Origin: a virus
Virus record (IMG/VR): IMGVR_UViG_3300031669_004775
Location: 1-64,000 of that record
Reading direction: 5' to 3' (one strand)
Length of the DNA: 64,000 nucleotides
The translations under genes were made by a program, and so were the position numbers. Below, one piece after another: positions 17,557 to 26,537 of the stretch. The notes under the pieces were generated by a model. It saw nothing but the letters and a program-made list of their open reading frames with translations. It did no database searches and was not told where the DNA came from. How positions within the stretch are numbered: position 1 is the stretch's first letter; every line of letters begins with the position of its first letter.

Positions 17557-17828
17557 TTTGATTCACTCCATAAATTTTCTGGATTAAATTTAACAGTTTC
17601 TAAAGTAATAGGGATAGGATCAGGTTTGATATGTTTTTCTTCTGTTTTGTCTAATGCTTCTTGAACTATTTCTTCACTTAATTTTACGACAATTCTCTTT
17701 AAAGAATTTGTTGAATAATAATCAGTATATGATGACATTGAAACTGATGTAGTATTTGTTGTATCACCAGTCCATACAGCACTAGTCCATATCTGTTTAA
17801 TAACATCATTGTGATTGTACGTTGTCAT
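17433..17828 (-). CDS. Unknown protein; C-terminal part overlaps next gene
   Basis: A 131-residue reading frame with GGGGGTAG before its ATG and a 23-base overlap with the end of the first RNA polymerase beta gene. The first 90 residues (Ser/Thr-rich, then KRIVVKLSEEIVQEAL) look like normal protein. The last 41 residues, Lys/Leu-rich and low in complexity, overlie the zinc-protein gene in another frame and look like out-of-frame sequence. Either the true protein ends by a frameshift into the zinc-binding frame, or the tail is tolerated. Confidence 0.5.
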   Translation of the reverse strand: MTTYNHNDVIKQIWTSAVWTGDTTNTTSVSMSSYTDYYSTNSLKRIVVKLSEEIVQEALDKTEEKHIKPDPIPITLETVKFNPENLWSESKCLKQNIVQSVKKKLLLDIIFQIKTLKLKREKSLGTIFTKE

Positions 17829-20800
17829 TGTAATCTACCCCCAACACTGTTAGATAAGAGTTTAATAATTTAACAGACTCTGGCATTGGATTTAGTTCTA
17901 TTTTTTGCTCATTTGTTGATCTTCCAGTATTTATATAGCTTCTAATATAATCGTTTTTCAAATCTATACAATCTGATTTGGTTGTTAAAAACTCAAATAA
18001 ATTTTTTGGGCAATCATGACCAATAATACATGCTGTTTCCATTTCTCCACATCTTTGACCACCTTTATTTTTTCTTCCGCCTAATGGTTGCAGAGTTCGT
18101 TTTGCATATGAACCAATTCCTCTAGATGCTAACTTTTCTTCTGCTATATGAACCATTCTTAAAAAATACATATAACCAACTGCAATTGGTTTTAATAAAT
18201 TCTTTCTTGGAATAGGATCATATATATCATATGCGAAATTTGTTTCAGTATATTTTAATGCTTTTTCTAAATCTTCTATATGACAAGATTCAAATGGTGG
18301 TTGTATTAGTGTTAGTGATTCAATAAACTTAGAATCAATAATATCTGGAAGCTGTTCAATAAATTGTTTTTGATACCATCCTTCTTTTGTCTTATCAATA
18401 ATTTTAATATAGTTAATTAAATATTGTTTGATCTCATCCTGTGATTTTTCATCTACTAACATTTTAGATATAGTTTTTTGTAAGTCATATAATGACATAG
18501 ATAGATGTAACTCAAATAACTGACCAATATTCATACGAGAAATTATTCCTAATGGATTTAAACATATATCGAGATGTCTTCCATCTTCTAATTGTGGCAT
18601 CATTTCATGCGGTAATATTCTGGATATAACTCCTTTATTACCATGCCTATTTGCAATTTTATCTCCAACCTGAATTGATCTTAAATGAATTCCAGACATT
18701 TCTACATAAATACCATTTATTTTTTCTTTTTTATTTTTATATTTACCAATGAATGAGAATAGTTCTAGATCTTTTTCTCTTATAAATTTTACAGCAAGAT
18801 CTCTTGGTAACTTTTCTTTAATCATTTCTCTCAAACCTGTCTGTTTTTCTTTCTGTTTTTTAATTGTTTTTTCTACCCATTCTTTATATTCAGGTATGTC
18901 TTGATTCCATTCATTTGCATATATCTTTACACTTGGTATAATATATGTTTTCTCTGCTTCTAATCGTATAGGTTCTATCCAAACAGAGTATAAATCTTCT
19001 GATGAGAGAGTTTTCAAAATTGCATATGGATTTCCTATTTTAATTAGTTCAAGAGGATCTGGTAATGGTTTATATTCATCGTTTGACAAAGTTAATAAAA
19101 CTTTATTTGGAGGAATTGTAAATGATAGATCCTTAAAATGAACTGATGTAAAAGTATTAGTTTTTACTAATCTATCAGATATAATAATACCATCCTCATA
19201 ATTATGACCATAATAAATCATTACTCCTGTTAATAAGTTTTTACCAAAAGTAATATCACCATTTTGAATAAAATTACTTTCAGCTAATATGTCTCCAGTT
19301 TTAAATTTATCTCCAACGTTAACATATAATTTCATGGTATCCATGTGTTCAACATAAATATTTCTAAATGAGATATCAAAAATATCAACTATTCTATCTT
19401 CATATACAACCATTAAATATTTTTCATCAATATGAACAACCTCACCATTCTTTTTTGCACGTTTAATAAATTGTGTATGATCTGTATATAAACCTTCACA
19501 ACCAGACTTGATCATTGGTTGATCAAATTCTTTTAGCATAATCGCTTGTCTCATTTGTGATGCTGCCATTTGTAATCTTGTCTGATCATCATGTTCACAG
19601 AATGGGGTGAATGATACAGGTATTGAAATAGGTTGATGCTCGCATATATCATCAGAGAAGCGTAGTTGATCATCCAATTTGACATTAGGTATCAAGTTTT
19701 GTAGAACGCCGCAGTTATCGCGATCTGGGGTGTCTACTGGGCATATACGACCAAACATCGTAGGGCATATATCCCTTAAATGCTTTGGTATATTCTCTCT
19801 TTTAAATCCACCAGGACCCAAGAGACTTATTCTTGATAACTTTGTTAATTCCTCAATAGGATTGATTGAAAAATCAAATTGAACAATATCCGAAACATTA
19901 CATTCACTTAATATTTGAGTTGAATTTGTATTAAATTTCGGTTGCTTGGTTGATCTATTTGAAAAACATAAATCAAATATAATTTTTGATAGCTTTGAAA
20001 AAATCATATATTCAAAACATCTAACTCTCTTATTTGTAAATAATATATCATCTACATCCCCAGTCTTAATTGTTAGAATTAATTCTCCTAATAATGATCC
20101 AGTTGTTAAGAAAGATCTTGTAAATATATCAACCTGTGGAATTAAATCTAAAGCATAAACAATGTCATGACCTTTAGATTTGGAATTATATTTTGAATAA
20201 ACCCTTCCAATTTCTAGAATAAAATCATCTTGTGTCATATTTGTTTGTAGATCATTATATATGAGTTTACAATCTTTTATTAATAAATCCATTAAGTTTT
20301 CTGGATCTAAATCCTCAATTTTAACATTTATAAGATCAAACTCTTTATTTTTTATCATCTCATCAATTCCATAATATGCATATAATAGTATTGATAGAGG
20401 AATCTTTTTTCCTAAAAAACTAACTTTAACAAATGGCGGATCTCTATCTTTTACAATCATTAGGGTTGCTACATTAGTTCGTAACTTAATATTTTCTCCT
20501 CTAGTTACAATTGGAATATCAAATAATTGAAAGAGAGGAATTTTCCTACGACCATTAATTACTATATAATTATTATCAACCAATTTAGGAATCTGTAAAC
20601 TTAAATCAATATTAGAAGTTCCTTTTTGTAATTTAATTGCAAGGGTTTGTTTAACTGTTTTCGATAATTCTCCAGATGAAAATCTAGAATCTTTTAAAGT
20701 AAGTTCATTTAATGTAAATCCTAAATCTATTGCAGGTTGAAGTATTTGTCTTGTTACTGTTAAGAGTTGATCTTGATCTTTTTTTCGAATCGTGAAGATA

Positions 20801-20847
20801 TTGTTGTTAGGATCTTGTATTTTGAAAACTGGATTAATTAATTTCAA
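17806..20847 (-). CDS. rpoB: RNA polymerase beta subunit, set 1
   Basis: A 1013-residue, single-chain beta subunit of a phage multisubunit RNA polymerase (bacterial beta is about 1340). The fork/rif region is recognisable (LSRISLLGPGGF, RDICPTMFGRICPVDTPD), as are GDKIANRHGNKGVISRI near residue 727 with its catalytic-core lysines and NPLGIISRMNIGQLFE just after. The C-terminal clamp anchor GGRKNKGGQRCGEMET is near 924. The usual lineage-specific inserts are missing, hence the small size. Translation starts at TTG (20847) with AAGGAGGAG seven bases away. It is in one operon with beta' (set 1), separated only by a 59-codon gene. In phiKZ-type phages these subunits are usually split over several genes; here beta is intact. 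Confidence 0.93.
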   Translation of the reverse strand: MKLINPVFKIQDPNNNIFTIRKKDQDQLLTVTRQILQPAIDLGFTLNELTLKDSRFSSGELSKTVKQTLAIKLQKGTSNIDLSLQIPKLVDNNYIVINGRRKIPLFQLFDIPIVTRGENIKLRTNVATLMIVKDRDPPFVKVSFLGKKIPLSILLYAYYGIDEMIKNKEFDLINVKIEDLDPENLMDLLIKDCKLIYNDLQTNMTQDDFILEIGRVYSKYNSKSKGHDIVYALDLIPQVDIFTRSFLTTGSLLGELILTIKTGDVDDILFTNKRVRCFEYMIFSKLSKIIFDLCFSNRSTKQPKFNTNSTQILSECNVSDIVQFDFSINPIEELTKLSRISLLGPGGFKRENIPKHLRDICPTMFGRICPVDTPDRDNCGVLQNLIPNVKLDDQLRFSDDICEHQPISIPVSFTPFCEHDDQTRLQMAASQMRQAIMLKEFDQPMIKSGCEGLYTDHTQFIKRAKKNGEVVHIDEKYLMVVYEDRIVDIFDISFRNIYVEHMDTMKLYVNVGDKFKTGDILAESNFIQNGDITFGKNLLTGVMIYYGHNYEDGIIISDRLVKTNTFTSVHFKDLSFTIPPNKVLLTLSNDEYKPLPDPLELIKIGNPYAILKTLSSEDLYSVWIEPIRLEAEKTYIIPSVKIYANEWNQDIPEYKEWVEKTIKKQKEKQTGLREMIKEKLPRDLAVKFIREKDLELFSFIGKYKNKKEKINGIYVEMSGIHLRSIQVGDKIANRHGNKGVISRILPHEMMPQLEDGRHLDICLNPLGIISRMNIGQLFELHLSMSLYDLQKTISKMLVDEKSQDEIKQYLINYIKIIDKTKEGWYQKQFIEQLPDIIDSKFIESLTLIQPPFESCHIEDLEKALKYTETNFAYDIYDPIPRKNLLKPIAVGYMYFLRMVHIAEEKLASRGIGSYAKRTLQPLGGRKNKGGQRCGEMETACIIGHDCPKNLFEFLTTKSDCIDLKNDYIRSYINTGRSTNEQKIELNPMPESVKLLNSYLTVLGVDYNDNVQSQ

Positions 20848-20850
20848 AGT

Positions 20851-21030
20851 TTACTCCTCCTTATAAGATCTTTTTAAATTTTCTAGAAGATCTTCATCTT
20901 CCATATAATATAATCCTTCATCAGTTGGACAACCATTTAATATTAGTTGCCCCAATCGAAGGTCTGGATATGTATACCAAACCTTCGATATTATTCTTAA
21001 CATTTCAGGTATTCTTTTTGAACTTCTCAT
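20851..21030 (-). CDS. 59-residue conserved small protein
   Basis: A gene too short for ordinary ORF cut-offs that fills the gap between the two polymerase subunits of set 1. Its ATG overlaps the beta' stop (ATGA) and its own 3' end contains the AAGGAGGAG used by beta, so it belongs to the operon. The product (RIPEMLRIISKVW, then YPDLRLGQLILN, then an acidic YYMEDEDLLENL) matches a small family I have seen in phages and bacteria with the core PDLRLGQL. Function of that family is not known to me. Its place in the polymerase operon is worth noting. Confidence 0.75.
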   Translation of the reverse strand: MRSSKRIPEMLRIISKVWYTYPDLRLGQLILNGCPTDEGLYYMEDEDLLENLKRSYKEE

Positions 21031-23708
21031 GATATAATTTCTCCTTTTAAAATTTTATCCATTATACCTGAATATTTTCCTTGATTTAAAATTCCTTGCA
21101 AAATACTTCTTTTTGGATTTGAGAATGCCATTGCTAATATCCAACTTTCACGGTTCGGAACTGATTGAATTGAATAATAATCTGGTGTTATTAGATGTCT
21201 ATCTTTTATAAGTCTCCATTTTTCAAATCCTTTCCACATTAATTGAGCAACAACACATTCATAATGGACATGATAGATATCTTTATTATACACTTCAAAT
21301 AATTCTTCAACTATATCTGTGTATGTTTTATTTTTAAATTTGTGAAGAAGCTGTGATACAGTTGCTAAATCTCCAATAATATCTTTCTGTTTCAATGATT
21401 CATCCTCTAAACCTTCGCCTTGTATAATAGCTGATCCTGATGTATGAAAAGTTCTTAAAACTAATTGAGTTCCTCGTTCACCAAGAGTTTGCGCAGCAAT
21501 TATACCAACAAAGCGACTATTTAATCTTTTATATAAGTCACCATAGCATTTATTACATAACTTTGGAGACTTACATAATATAGGACTTCGAATCCAAATT
21601 GTTTTTCCAATTATATCTTTATAATTTTCTTTAGTAATAACTTCTAAATTTTCTTTAACTCGTTGATATCTATTAACTAGCATTCTTGCTTTTCTTTTAG
21701 TTTTAACATAAACTTCAAGGAGATCAGTTGTGCCACAGTCATCTAATTCTGTATCAATTTGAAGATTAGCGCAAGTAAAAATTAACTTTCTGGAAAGATA
21801 ACCTGATGTTCCTGTATTTAATGCAATATCAAGAAGTCCTTTTCGGCATCCATATGTTGAGTAGAAAAACTCTTTTTCAGTTAATCCTTCAACTAAATTA
21901 TGTTTAATAGGAATCGGCAGAATTTCTCCATCAAAGTTAGATACAAATCCTCTGGACATTATAATCTGTTTCACTTGATCCCAGCTTCCTCTAGCACCAG
22001 ATTCAATCATATATGCATATTCAAAACTATTTCTTAGAGTTTGTATAATGCCCTTATTTGATAGAGCTATTAATTGTTCTCTAATTGTACTTTTTAAATA
22101 TATTGCATCTCTTAAATCTGTTAGTTCTTTTGATTGAAAATTTTCTAATGACATAGTACAACCAAATAGTGTTGCATATGTAAAACCAATTGTTTTAATT
22201 CTATCCAAAACTTTAATAACTTCATCAGCTGGATAACTATCTTTTATATCATTTAAAATGTATAAAAGTTTCTTTTCATTTACTAACTCATTAATTTTTG
22301 GATAATTATCTGGTAGTGCATCATTAAAAATACTTAAACCAGTTTGATCATCCAGTTGACCATCGAATACGCCTGTAGTTAAAAAATAAATTCCTAATAT
22401 AATATCTTGACTTGGGGTAGTTGTTAAATTTTCATTTGATGGACTGCTCAAATTACGAGAAGGTAACATTCTTTCAATTATTTCTTGTTTAGCTTCTTCT
22501 GTAATAGGAATATAGATTGCCATTTGATCTCCATCAAAATCGGCATTAAATGGAGCACAGACTAATGGATGAATTTTAATAACTTGATCCGATGTAATTA
22601 GAATTTTAAAACCTAGCATTCCAAGTCTATGTAAAGATGGTTGTCTATTTAATATACATATCTCACCTTCAACTGTATCTTTACATATTTTAAAAAGGTC
22701 AGGTTTTCTAAATTCAATACAGTTATCAACAAAGTCTAATGCATCGTTTAATAATTTAAATCTTCCTATTTCAATTATTCGTTTTGCAATTGGAAGTTTA
22801 AATATTTCCAATGCCATAAAGTATGGAAGTTTACATTCATTTAATAAAAGAGAAGGATCAGGGGTTATTACCGCTCGACCTGAAAAATCTATTCTCTTCC
22901 CTAAAATATTTCCACGTATTAGACCTTCTTTCTTTGCCATTTTTTCAAGTATTCTGCTATATAACTCATTCGCATTTTTCTGTATCTGTTTAAAATATGT
23001 ATAGTATAAATTTTTATCTCTTTGAACATTTATATTTGTACCATGCATTAAAGTTTTATTAGTTAGAATCTGAACATAGTATCTATTAATTTTATCCATT
23101 AAATGCTTTCCCGCCCCACCTCTTGATACAGGTCTTAGATCGGGAGGTAATACAATTATTTGATTTATTAAAAGATTATCAATATTCTCTGAGATAATTT
23201 TCCAGTCTTCTATTCCTTCATCTGATAGTCCTTTAGAAACATCATAAATTAGTTTATAAATTGCATCTGTTCTTTCATAGATTTCTACTCCGCTTGGTCT
23301 AATATCTTCACTAGCAACTACATGCTCCAGACCATCAATATACATATAACTTTTTTCATTTTTCATTAAGTCATCTAAAGCTGATTTTATACTCTTTCCA
23401 CCAATTTCATTTAATAGATCATAAAATAAAGGATTTATTATTGGAAACGGTAATATAATTTTTGCAAATCTTGTTCGTCTTACATCACTATTAACAATAT
23501 CTACCTTACATAGATTACATTTACTACCAGTTTTTACATTGGATGGTCCATAATATATTCCACATTGACAAGTGTAATTTTTAACTGGTCCAAAAATTTG
23601 CTCGGAGAATAGACCATCAGGGTGAAATTTCTTTTTTGCTATTACTTTTAAGGATGTAACTTCTTCTAGTTGTTCACAAAACTGTTGATAGTTCAGTATC
23701 TTTGGCAT
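21027..23708 (-). CDS. rpoC: RNA polymerase beta' subunit, set 1
   Basis: An 893-residue beta' subunit, single chain. Residues about 48-70 hold an N-terminal zinc ribbon (CQCGIYYG and CNLCKVDI). The catalytic magnesium loop is NADFDGDQMA near residue 387. The bridge-helix/trigger-loop segment AAQTLGERGTQLVLRTFHTSG is near 736. The second zinc site shows LCKSPKLCNKCYG together with a Cys further upstream. The C-terminal part after the trigger loop is short compared with the about 1400-residue bacterial subunit. ATG lies ten bases behind AGAGGAG and overlaps the preceding gene by 35 bases. With beta (set 1) it should form a complete catalytic core; no alpha, omega or sigma homologue is recognised. 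Confidence 0.93.
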   Translation of the reverse strand: MPKILNYQQFCEQLEEVTSLKVIAKKKFHPDGLFSEQIFGPVKNYTCQCGIYYGPSNVKTGSKCNLCKVDIVNSDVRRTRFAKIILPFPIINPLFYDLLNEIGGKSIKSALDDLMKNEKSYMYIDGLEHVVASEDIRPSGVEIYERTDAIYKLIYDVSKGLSDEGIEDWKIISENIDNLLINQIIVLPPDLRPVSRGGAGKHLMDKINRYYVQILTNKTLMHGTNINVQRDKNLYYTYFKQIQKNANELYSRILEKMAKKEGLIRGNILGKRIDFSGRAVITPDPSLLLNECKLPYFMALEIFKLPIAKRIIEIGRFKLLNDALDFVDNCIEFRKPDLFKICKDTVEGEICILNRQPSLHRLGMLGFKILITSDQVIKIHPLVCAPFNADFDGDQMAIYIPITEEAKQEIIERMLPSRNLSSPSNENLTTTPSQDIILGIYFLTTGVFDGQLDDQTGLSIFNDALPDNYPKINELVNEKKLLYILNDIKDSYPADEVIKVLDRIKTIGFTYATLFGCTMSLENFQSKELTDLRDAIYLKSTIREQLIALSNKGIIQTLRNSFEYAYMIESGARGSWDQVKQIIMSRGFVSNFDGEILPIPIKHNLVEGLTEKEFFYSTYGCRKGLLDIALNTGTSGYLSRKLIFTCANLQIDTELDDCGTTDLLEVYVKTKRKARMLVNRYQRVKENLEVITKENYKDIIGKTIWIRSPILCKSPKLCNKCYGDLYKRLNSRFVGIIAAQTLGERGTQLVLRTFHTSGSAIIQGEGLEDESLKQKDIIGDLATVSQLLHKFKNKTYTDIVEELFEVYNKDIYHVHYECVVAQLMWKGFEKWRLIKDRHLITPDYYSIQSVPNRESWILAMAFSNPKRSILQGILNQGKYSGIMDKILKGEIIS

Positions 23709-23925
23709 CTACTGGTTTCTCCTCTTTTGATTTAAGTGAATCTATTAAATATTGTGCTATAAATTTTAAATGCTGCTTTACCTTATCTGCTATTATCTCA
23801 TCAACTAATGGCATTAAGGTATTAATAATAACTTGTGCATCTTGTTTTTTTATAATTGTCTCATTATTCCTAACATATTCTTTAATTCTATTTTCAATAT
23901 ATTGATCTAATGGATGATTGTTCAT
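23674..23925 (-). CDS. Small helical protein upstream of beta'
   Basis: An 83-residue, charged helical protein (MNNHPLDQYIENRIKEYV at the start, then two more helices and a Lys/Glu-rich end). It overlaps the E2-like gene by 32 bases on one side and beta' by 35 bases on the other, tying the ubiquitin-like cassette and the polymerase operon together transcriptionally. No motif is recognised. A small polymerase accessory subunit or a regulator are possibilities without evidence. Confidence 0.55.
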   Translation of the reverse strand: MNNHPLDQYIENRIKEYVRNNETIIKKQDAQVIINTLMPLVDEIIADKVKQHLKFIAQYLIDSLKSKEEKPVDAKDTELSTVL

Positions 23926-24358
23926 TGTATATAATTCCTTTCATAAGATTAAAGTAGAATGGTTGTCCTTGAGCATCAACATTTTTTGTTTCATAAAGAT
24001 TGGCAATTGGTGTATTATAACATTCATCAAGGTTGTAAACTTCAAGCATACTAATTAATAGATTCTTCAGATTTTCAATATCCAGAACATATTGTCCTTG
24101 TAGATCATTGGATAAACAAAGTTCATTTGTTTTAGAATCTACATTAGGATGCCATCCATATACCATAACTTTTTTTAATTTAGTATCGTATGTTTTAATA
24201 CAAAATCCTTCTAAATGATAAATTTTATGTATATTGATTATTTGTCGATAAGTTTTATTTTGTAAAGTAAACTTTGGAATTATTTTTTCAAAGTAAAAAT
24301 CATAATTCGTGGATGGAATATTTCCGGTTCCACATATAGTTACATTGTGATGAATCAT
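23894..24358 (-). CDS. E2-like ubiquitin-conjugating enzyme
   Basis: A 154-residue protein with an E2 (UBC) signature. Strand VMVYGWHPNVDS carries the His-Pro-Asn motif (residues 70-72). The candidate catalytic Cys follows 11 residues after the His (NELCLSND, Cys81), almost the same spacing as in eukaryotic E2s (HPN, then Cys ten residues after the His). After it come the helix IENLKNLLISMLEVYNL and a YNTPIANL turn like the E2 Pro/Asn-Ala segment. The start is the ATG at 24358, six bases from AGGAGGTG. The longer frame from 24400 places that ribosome site inside the gene and overlaps the ThiF-like gene. It belongs to a cassette with Ubl, E1 and JAB genes and would transfer the Ubl to targets. 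Confidence 0.75.
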   Translation of the reverse strand: MIHHNVTICGTGNIPSTNYDFYFEKIIPKFTLQNKTYRQIINIHKIYHLEGFCIKTYDTKLKKVMVYGWHPNVDSKTNELCLSNDLQGQYVLDIENLKNLLISMLEVYNLDECYNTPIANLYETKNVDAQGQPFYFNLMKGIIYNEQSSIRSIY

Positions 24359-24359
24359 A

Positions 24360-25262
24360 TTATGCACCTCCTGTTTCTGACAAAATATAAATTTCATCAT
24401 GTATAAGAACCGGTCTAAGTTTCGAAGTTCCGTTTTTAGTTTGAACTATTTTTTTCAAAAAATTAATTACATCTTCTGGTTGTCTTAAACTATTTTGTGG
24501 TATTATTTGATATTTTGTTTTAGGTGCATCTGGAAATTCAAAAATATTTTTAGCAATTGAGCTTCTTTCTTTGACTGCCAACTTTAAATTAGATGTTCTA
24601 TTCTTTTTTAGTATTGGTTGTATAACTTCATGAATCCGTGGTAATCTTTCCACATCCTTATCTAGATCATAAACTATATCATATCTTTGTTTTGAACTGC
24701 ATATATTCTGTAATATTATTGACTTAATTGTATCAATATGAATACATTTAACTGATTGACTTTTTAATAACTCTTCTAGAATATTGCTACATAATATTAA
24801 ATTTGTAGCATAATGAGCAGCTGTACTTATTTCATGTTTTGATAACTTATAGGAGTACTCTCCTTTTAATTGACTTTCATTTTTAAATCTCTTTTCAAAA
24901 TCTAATATTAAAATCCTTTCTGTTATAAACATTTTTAAATCAATGTTAATATCCCTTTTTCCAAACACATTTCTGCAATCAATTATAAGGTCGGTTGGTG
25001 CTAATTGTGTAATACCATCTTTATAAAACTCTACCCTTGGTTCAATTTCAGTATCATAAGTAGAAAACATATCATGCAATACATGTACTTTTGGTTGACA
25101 AATATCTACTTGTTTAAAAATACCAATAGATATGTCTTTTGAATCAACTGTATCAGCATCAATTAATATTAACTTACTTATTTCTGAACTTTCAGCAAGA
25201 TGTTTACAAAGATGTGCTCCTAATGTTCCAGTTCCAATTATTGTTAAACTATCCAATTTCAA
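24360..25262 (-). CDS. ThiF-like protein, degenerate E1
   Basis: A 300-residue protein starting at TTG behind AAAGGAG. The N-terminal Rossmann part (LTIIGTGTLGAHLC, then LILIDADTVDSKD) has the glycine loop and the ribose-binding Asp of ThiF/E1 proteins. The following Arg-Gln and the CxxC zinc pairs of catalytic E1s are missing or altered, and no clear catalytic Cys is placed. The C-terminal half is unlike E1s. It may be a pseudo-E1 partner of the E1 at 25851-26537, as heterodimeric E1s have. The final GGA residues are encoded by the E2 gene's ribosome site and should not be read as a processed Gly-Gly tail. Confidence 0.65.
   Translation of the reverse strand: MKLDSLTIIGTGTLGAHLCKHLAESSEISKLILIDADTVDSKDISIGIFKQVDICQPKVHVLHDMFSTYDTEIEPRVEFYKDGITQLAPTDLIIDCRNVFGKRDINIDLKMFITERILILDFEKRFKNESQLKGEYSYKLSKHEISTAAHYATNLILCSNILEELLKSQSVKCIHIDTIKSIILQNICSSKQRYDIVYDLDKDVERLPRIHEVIQPILKKNRTSNLKLAVKERSSIAKNIFEFPDAPKTKYQIIPQNSLRQPEDVINFLKKIVQTKNGTSKLRPVLIHDEIYILSETGGA
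24365..24372 (-). promoter_or_regulatory. Ribosome binding site of the E2-like gene
   Basis: AGGAGGTG on the minus strand, six bases before the ATG at 24358. It decides the start of the E2-like gene and lies wholly inside the last codons of the upstream ThiF-like gene, giving that protein its Gly-Gly-Ala end. Confidence 0.8.
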
Positions 25263-25289
25263 AGATTAAGATCTCCTTTCTGAAGAATT

Positions 25290-25317
25290 GGATGGGGATC
25301 CAATAGAATCCCCATCC
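25290..25317 (-). terminator. 10-bp hairpin after the Ubl gene
   Basis: Arms GGATGGGGAT and ATCCCCATCC (10 bp, 8-base loop) lie between the Ubl gene and the ThiF-like gene. No T-run follows on the minus strand, so it is a weak terminator at most. It could instead stabilise the 3' end of the Ubl message and let more Ubl than E2 be made, a sensible stoichiometry for a conjugated modifier (inference). Confidence 0.45.
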
Positions 25318-25328
25318 TCGGAGCACAA

Positions 25329-25820
25329 TTAACGACCTTTACGACCAGCAGGTTTCATAAATTCCAAACTATCTCCGTTTTTCAGTATATAACTTCCAGG
25401 GATTTCTTTTCCATTGACCAGACCTGTGGACAGTTTATCCACATTCAGAACTTCCCGCAGGAACTCACCAACTTCAGATACACTTTTTCCTTCAACAGGA
25501 AAAGCTCCTGAACTAGCACCACAAGTTACCTGAATTGTGGTTTTCATTTTATTACCAAATGATGCATAGGGTTTATCTAAAACACTATGTCCAGAAAAAC
25601 CTAATTCAGTTAATGGACCTTCTTGTTTTGGTGCAGTAGCTACTGCAGTAGGTGCTACTGAGGGTTTGGATGAACTTCCTTGAAGCTTTATAATAGCTTT
25701 AATGATAATATCTTTGCGTTTTTTGGTCATACCTGGAATTCCAAGTTTATCAACACATAGACGTCGAAGTTCGGGGACGGTCATTTTATCCAGATTTTCA
25801 TAAGTATATTCGCTTGCCAT
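25329..25820 (-). CDS. Ubiquitin-like modifier with SAP/Rho-N-like domain
   Basis: A 163-residue two-domain protein. Residues about 8-45 form a SAP/Rho-N-like helical domain (MTVPELRRLCVDKLG, then GMTKKRKDIIIKAI). Residues about 92-163 read as a ubiquitin-like beta-grasp: TIQVTC strand, a helix EVGEFLREVLNV, a VNGKEI strand and the closing NGDSLEFMKPAGRKGR. The GDxLEF-x-PAG-x-KG ending is the familiar C terminus of ThiS/PRTRC-type Ubl proteins, here with one extra Arg after Gly. A JAB peptidase encoded 0.7 kb upstream could remove it. The gene has AAGGAG and sits between E1 and the ThiF-like gene. The DNA/RNA-binding-like domain may steer the modifier to nucleic acid. Confidence 0.7.
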   Translation of the reverse strand: MASEYTYENLDKMTVPELRRLCVDKLGIPGMTKKRKDIIIKAIIKLQGSSSKPSVAPTAVATAPKQEGPLTELGFSGHSVLDKPYASFGNKMKTTIQVTCGASSGAFPVEGKSVSEVGEFLREVLNVDKLSTGLVNGKEIPGSYILKNGDSLEFMKPAGRKGR

Positions 25821-25850
25821 GATTTTAATTCTCCTTGCTTTGTTTTACAG

Positions 25851-26537
25851 TTATTGTTTAAGAGCTCTTATTTTCGCAATAGCGGACATCTGTGTCATAT
25901 CAAAATAAATTTCAGATGGTCCAATGTTATTTTTTATAACTACATTATAAAATGCTGCACACATAAGTGTAGCTACCCACACATTGGTGAAGTAGAGTTG
26001 AGGATCTGAATTTGCTAATTCTTCACAACTCATTTCCTCTGGTAATTTATCTGCGGGATTTGCAATTTCTGGATGATAAGAACAGAGATCAGGTGTTAAA
26101 TCTTTCCCCCCTTTCCTGACATAAATTTGTACATTACCATCCGTAAATTCATTTCCACCAGATATCAAAGTAATATTGCTTAACATATTACAGTATTTAG
26201 ATGTGATCATTCTAGTTTTATGATTATCAACACATAGAAATACAATATCGTCTGACTTTATGACTTCATTAATATTTACATTATTTATATATGCAGGATA
26301 ATAATCTAAATCTATATTTGGAAACTTATTTTCTAAATCTCCACCTTTAATCCTAGATTTATTTCCCATCTGTGTAAATTCTTGTCTTTGATAATTTTTA
26401 CTTTCATACGAATCACCATCTACTAATGTCAACTTTGCGTTAATATCTGTGGCGTAATTTAAAAATCTTGCTATCTTTTCACATAATACTGAACCAACGC
26501 CACCCAACCCAATGATTTTAATGGATAATTCTTTCAT
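25851..26537 (-). CDS. E1-like (ThiF family) Ubl-activating enzyme
   Basis: A 228-residue adenylating enzyme of the ThiF/MoeB/E1 superfamily. IIGLGGVGSVLCEK gives the glycine loop (residues 8-21). TLVDGDSY (Asp40, Asp42), Asn48 and NYQRQEF (Arg51) form the ATP site, and FLCVDNHKTR (Asp104) the second ATP contact. Cys171 in EEMSCEEL is the likely catalytic Cys, lying after the DLCSYHPEIANP loop, the arrangement seen in E1s paired with JAB proteins in plasmid PRTRC-type systems. It would adenylate the Ubl C terminus and pass it to E2. It overlaps the JAB gene by 4 bases and stands 30 bases from the Ubl gene. Confidence 0.82.
   Translation of the reverse strand: MKELSIKIIGLGGVGSVLCEKIARFLNYATDINAKLTLVDGDSYESKNYQRQEFTQMGNKSRIKGGDLENKFPNIDLDYYPAYINNVNINEVIKSDDIVFLCVDNHKTRMITSKYCNMLSNITLISGGNEFTDGNVQIYVRKGGKDLTPDLCSYHPEIANPADKLPEEMSCEELANSDPQLYFTNVWVATLMCAAFYNVVIKNNIGPSEIYFDMTQMSAIAKIRALKQ

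Noticed and set aside
24360-24400. Longer E2 gene starting at 24400
   Set aside because: That start would put the strong AGGAGGTG (24365-24372) inside the coding frame and overlap the ThiF-like gene by 41 bases; the ATG at 24358 is six bases from the ribosome site.
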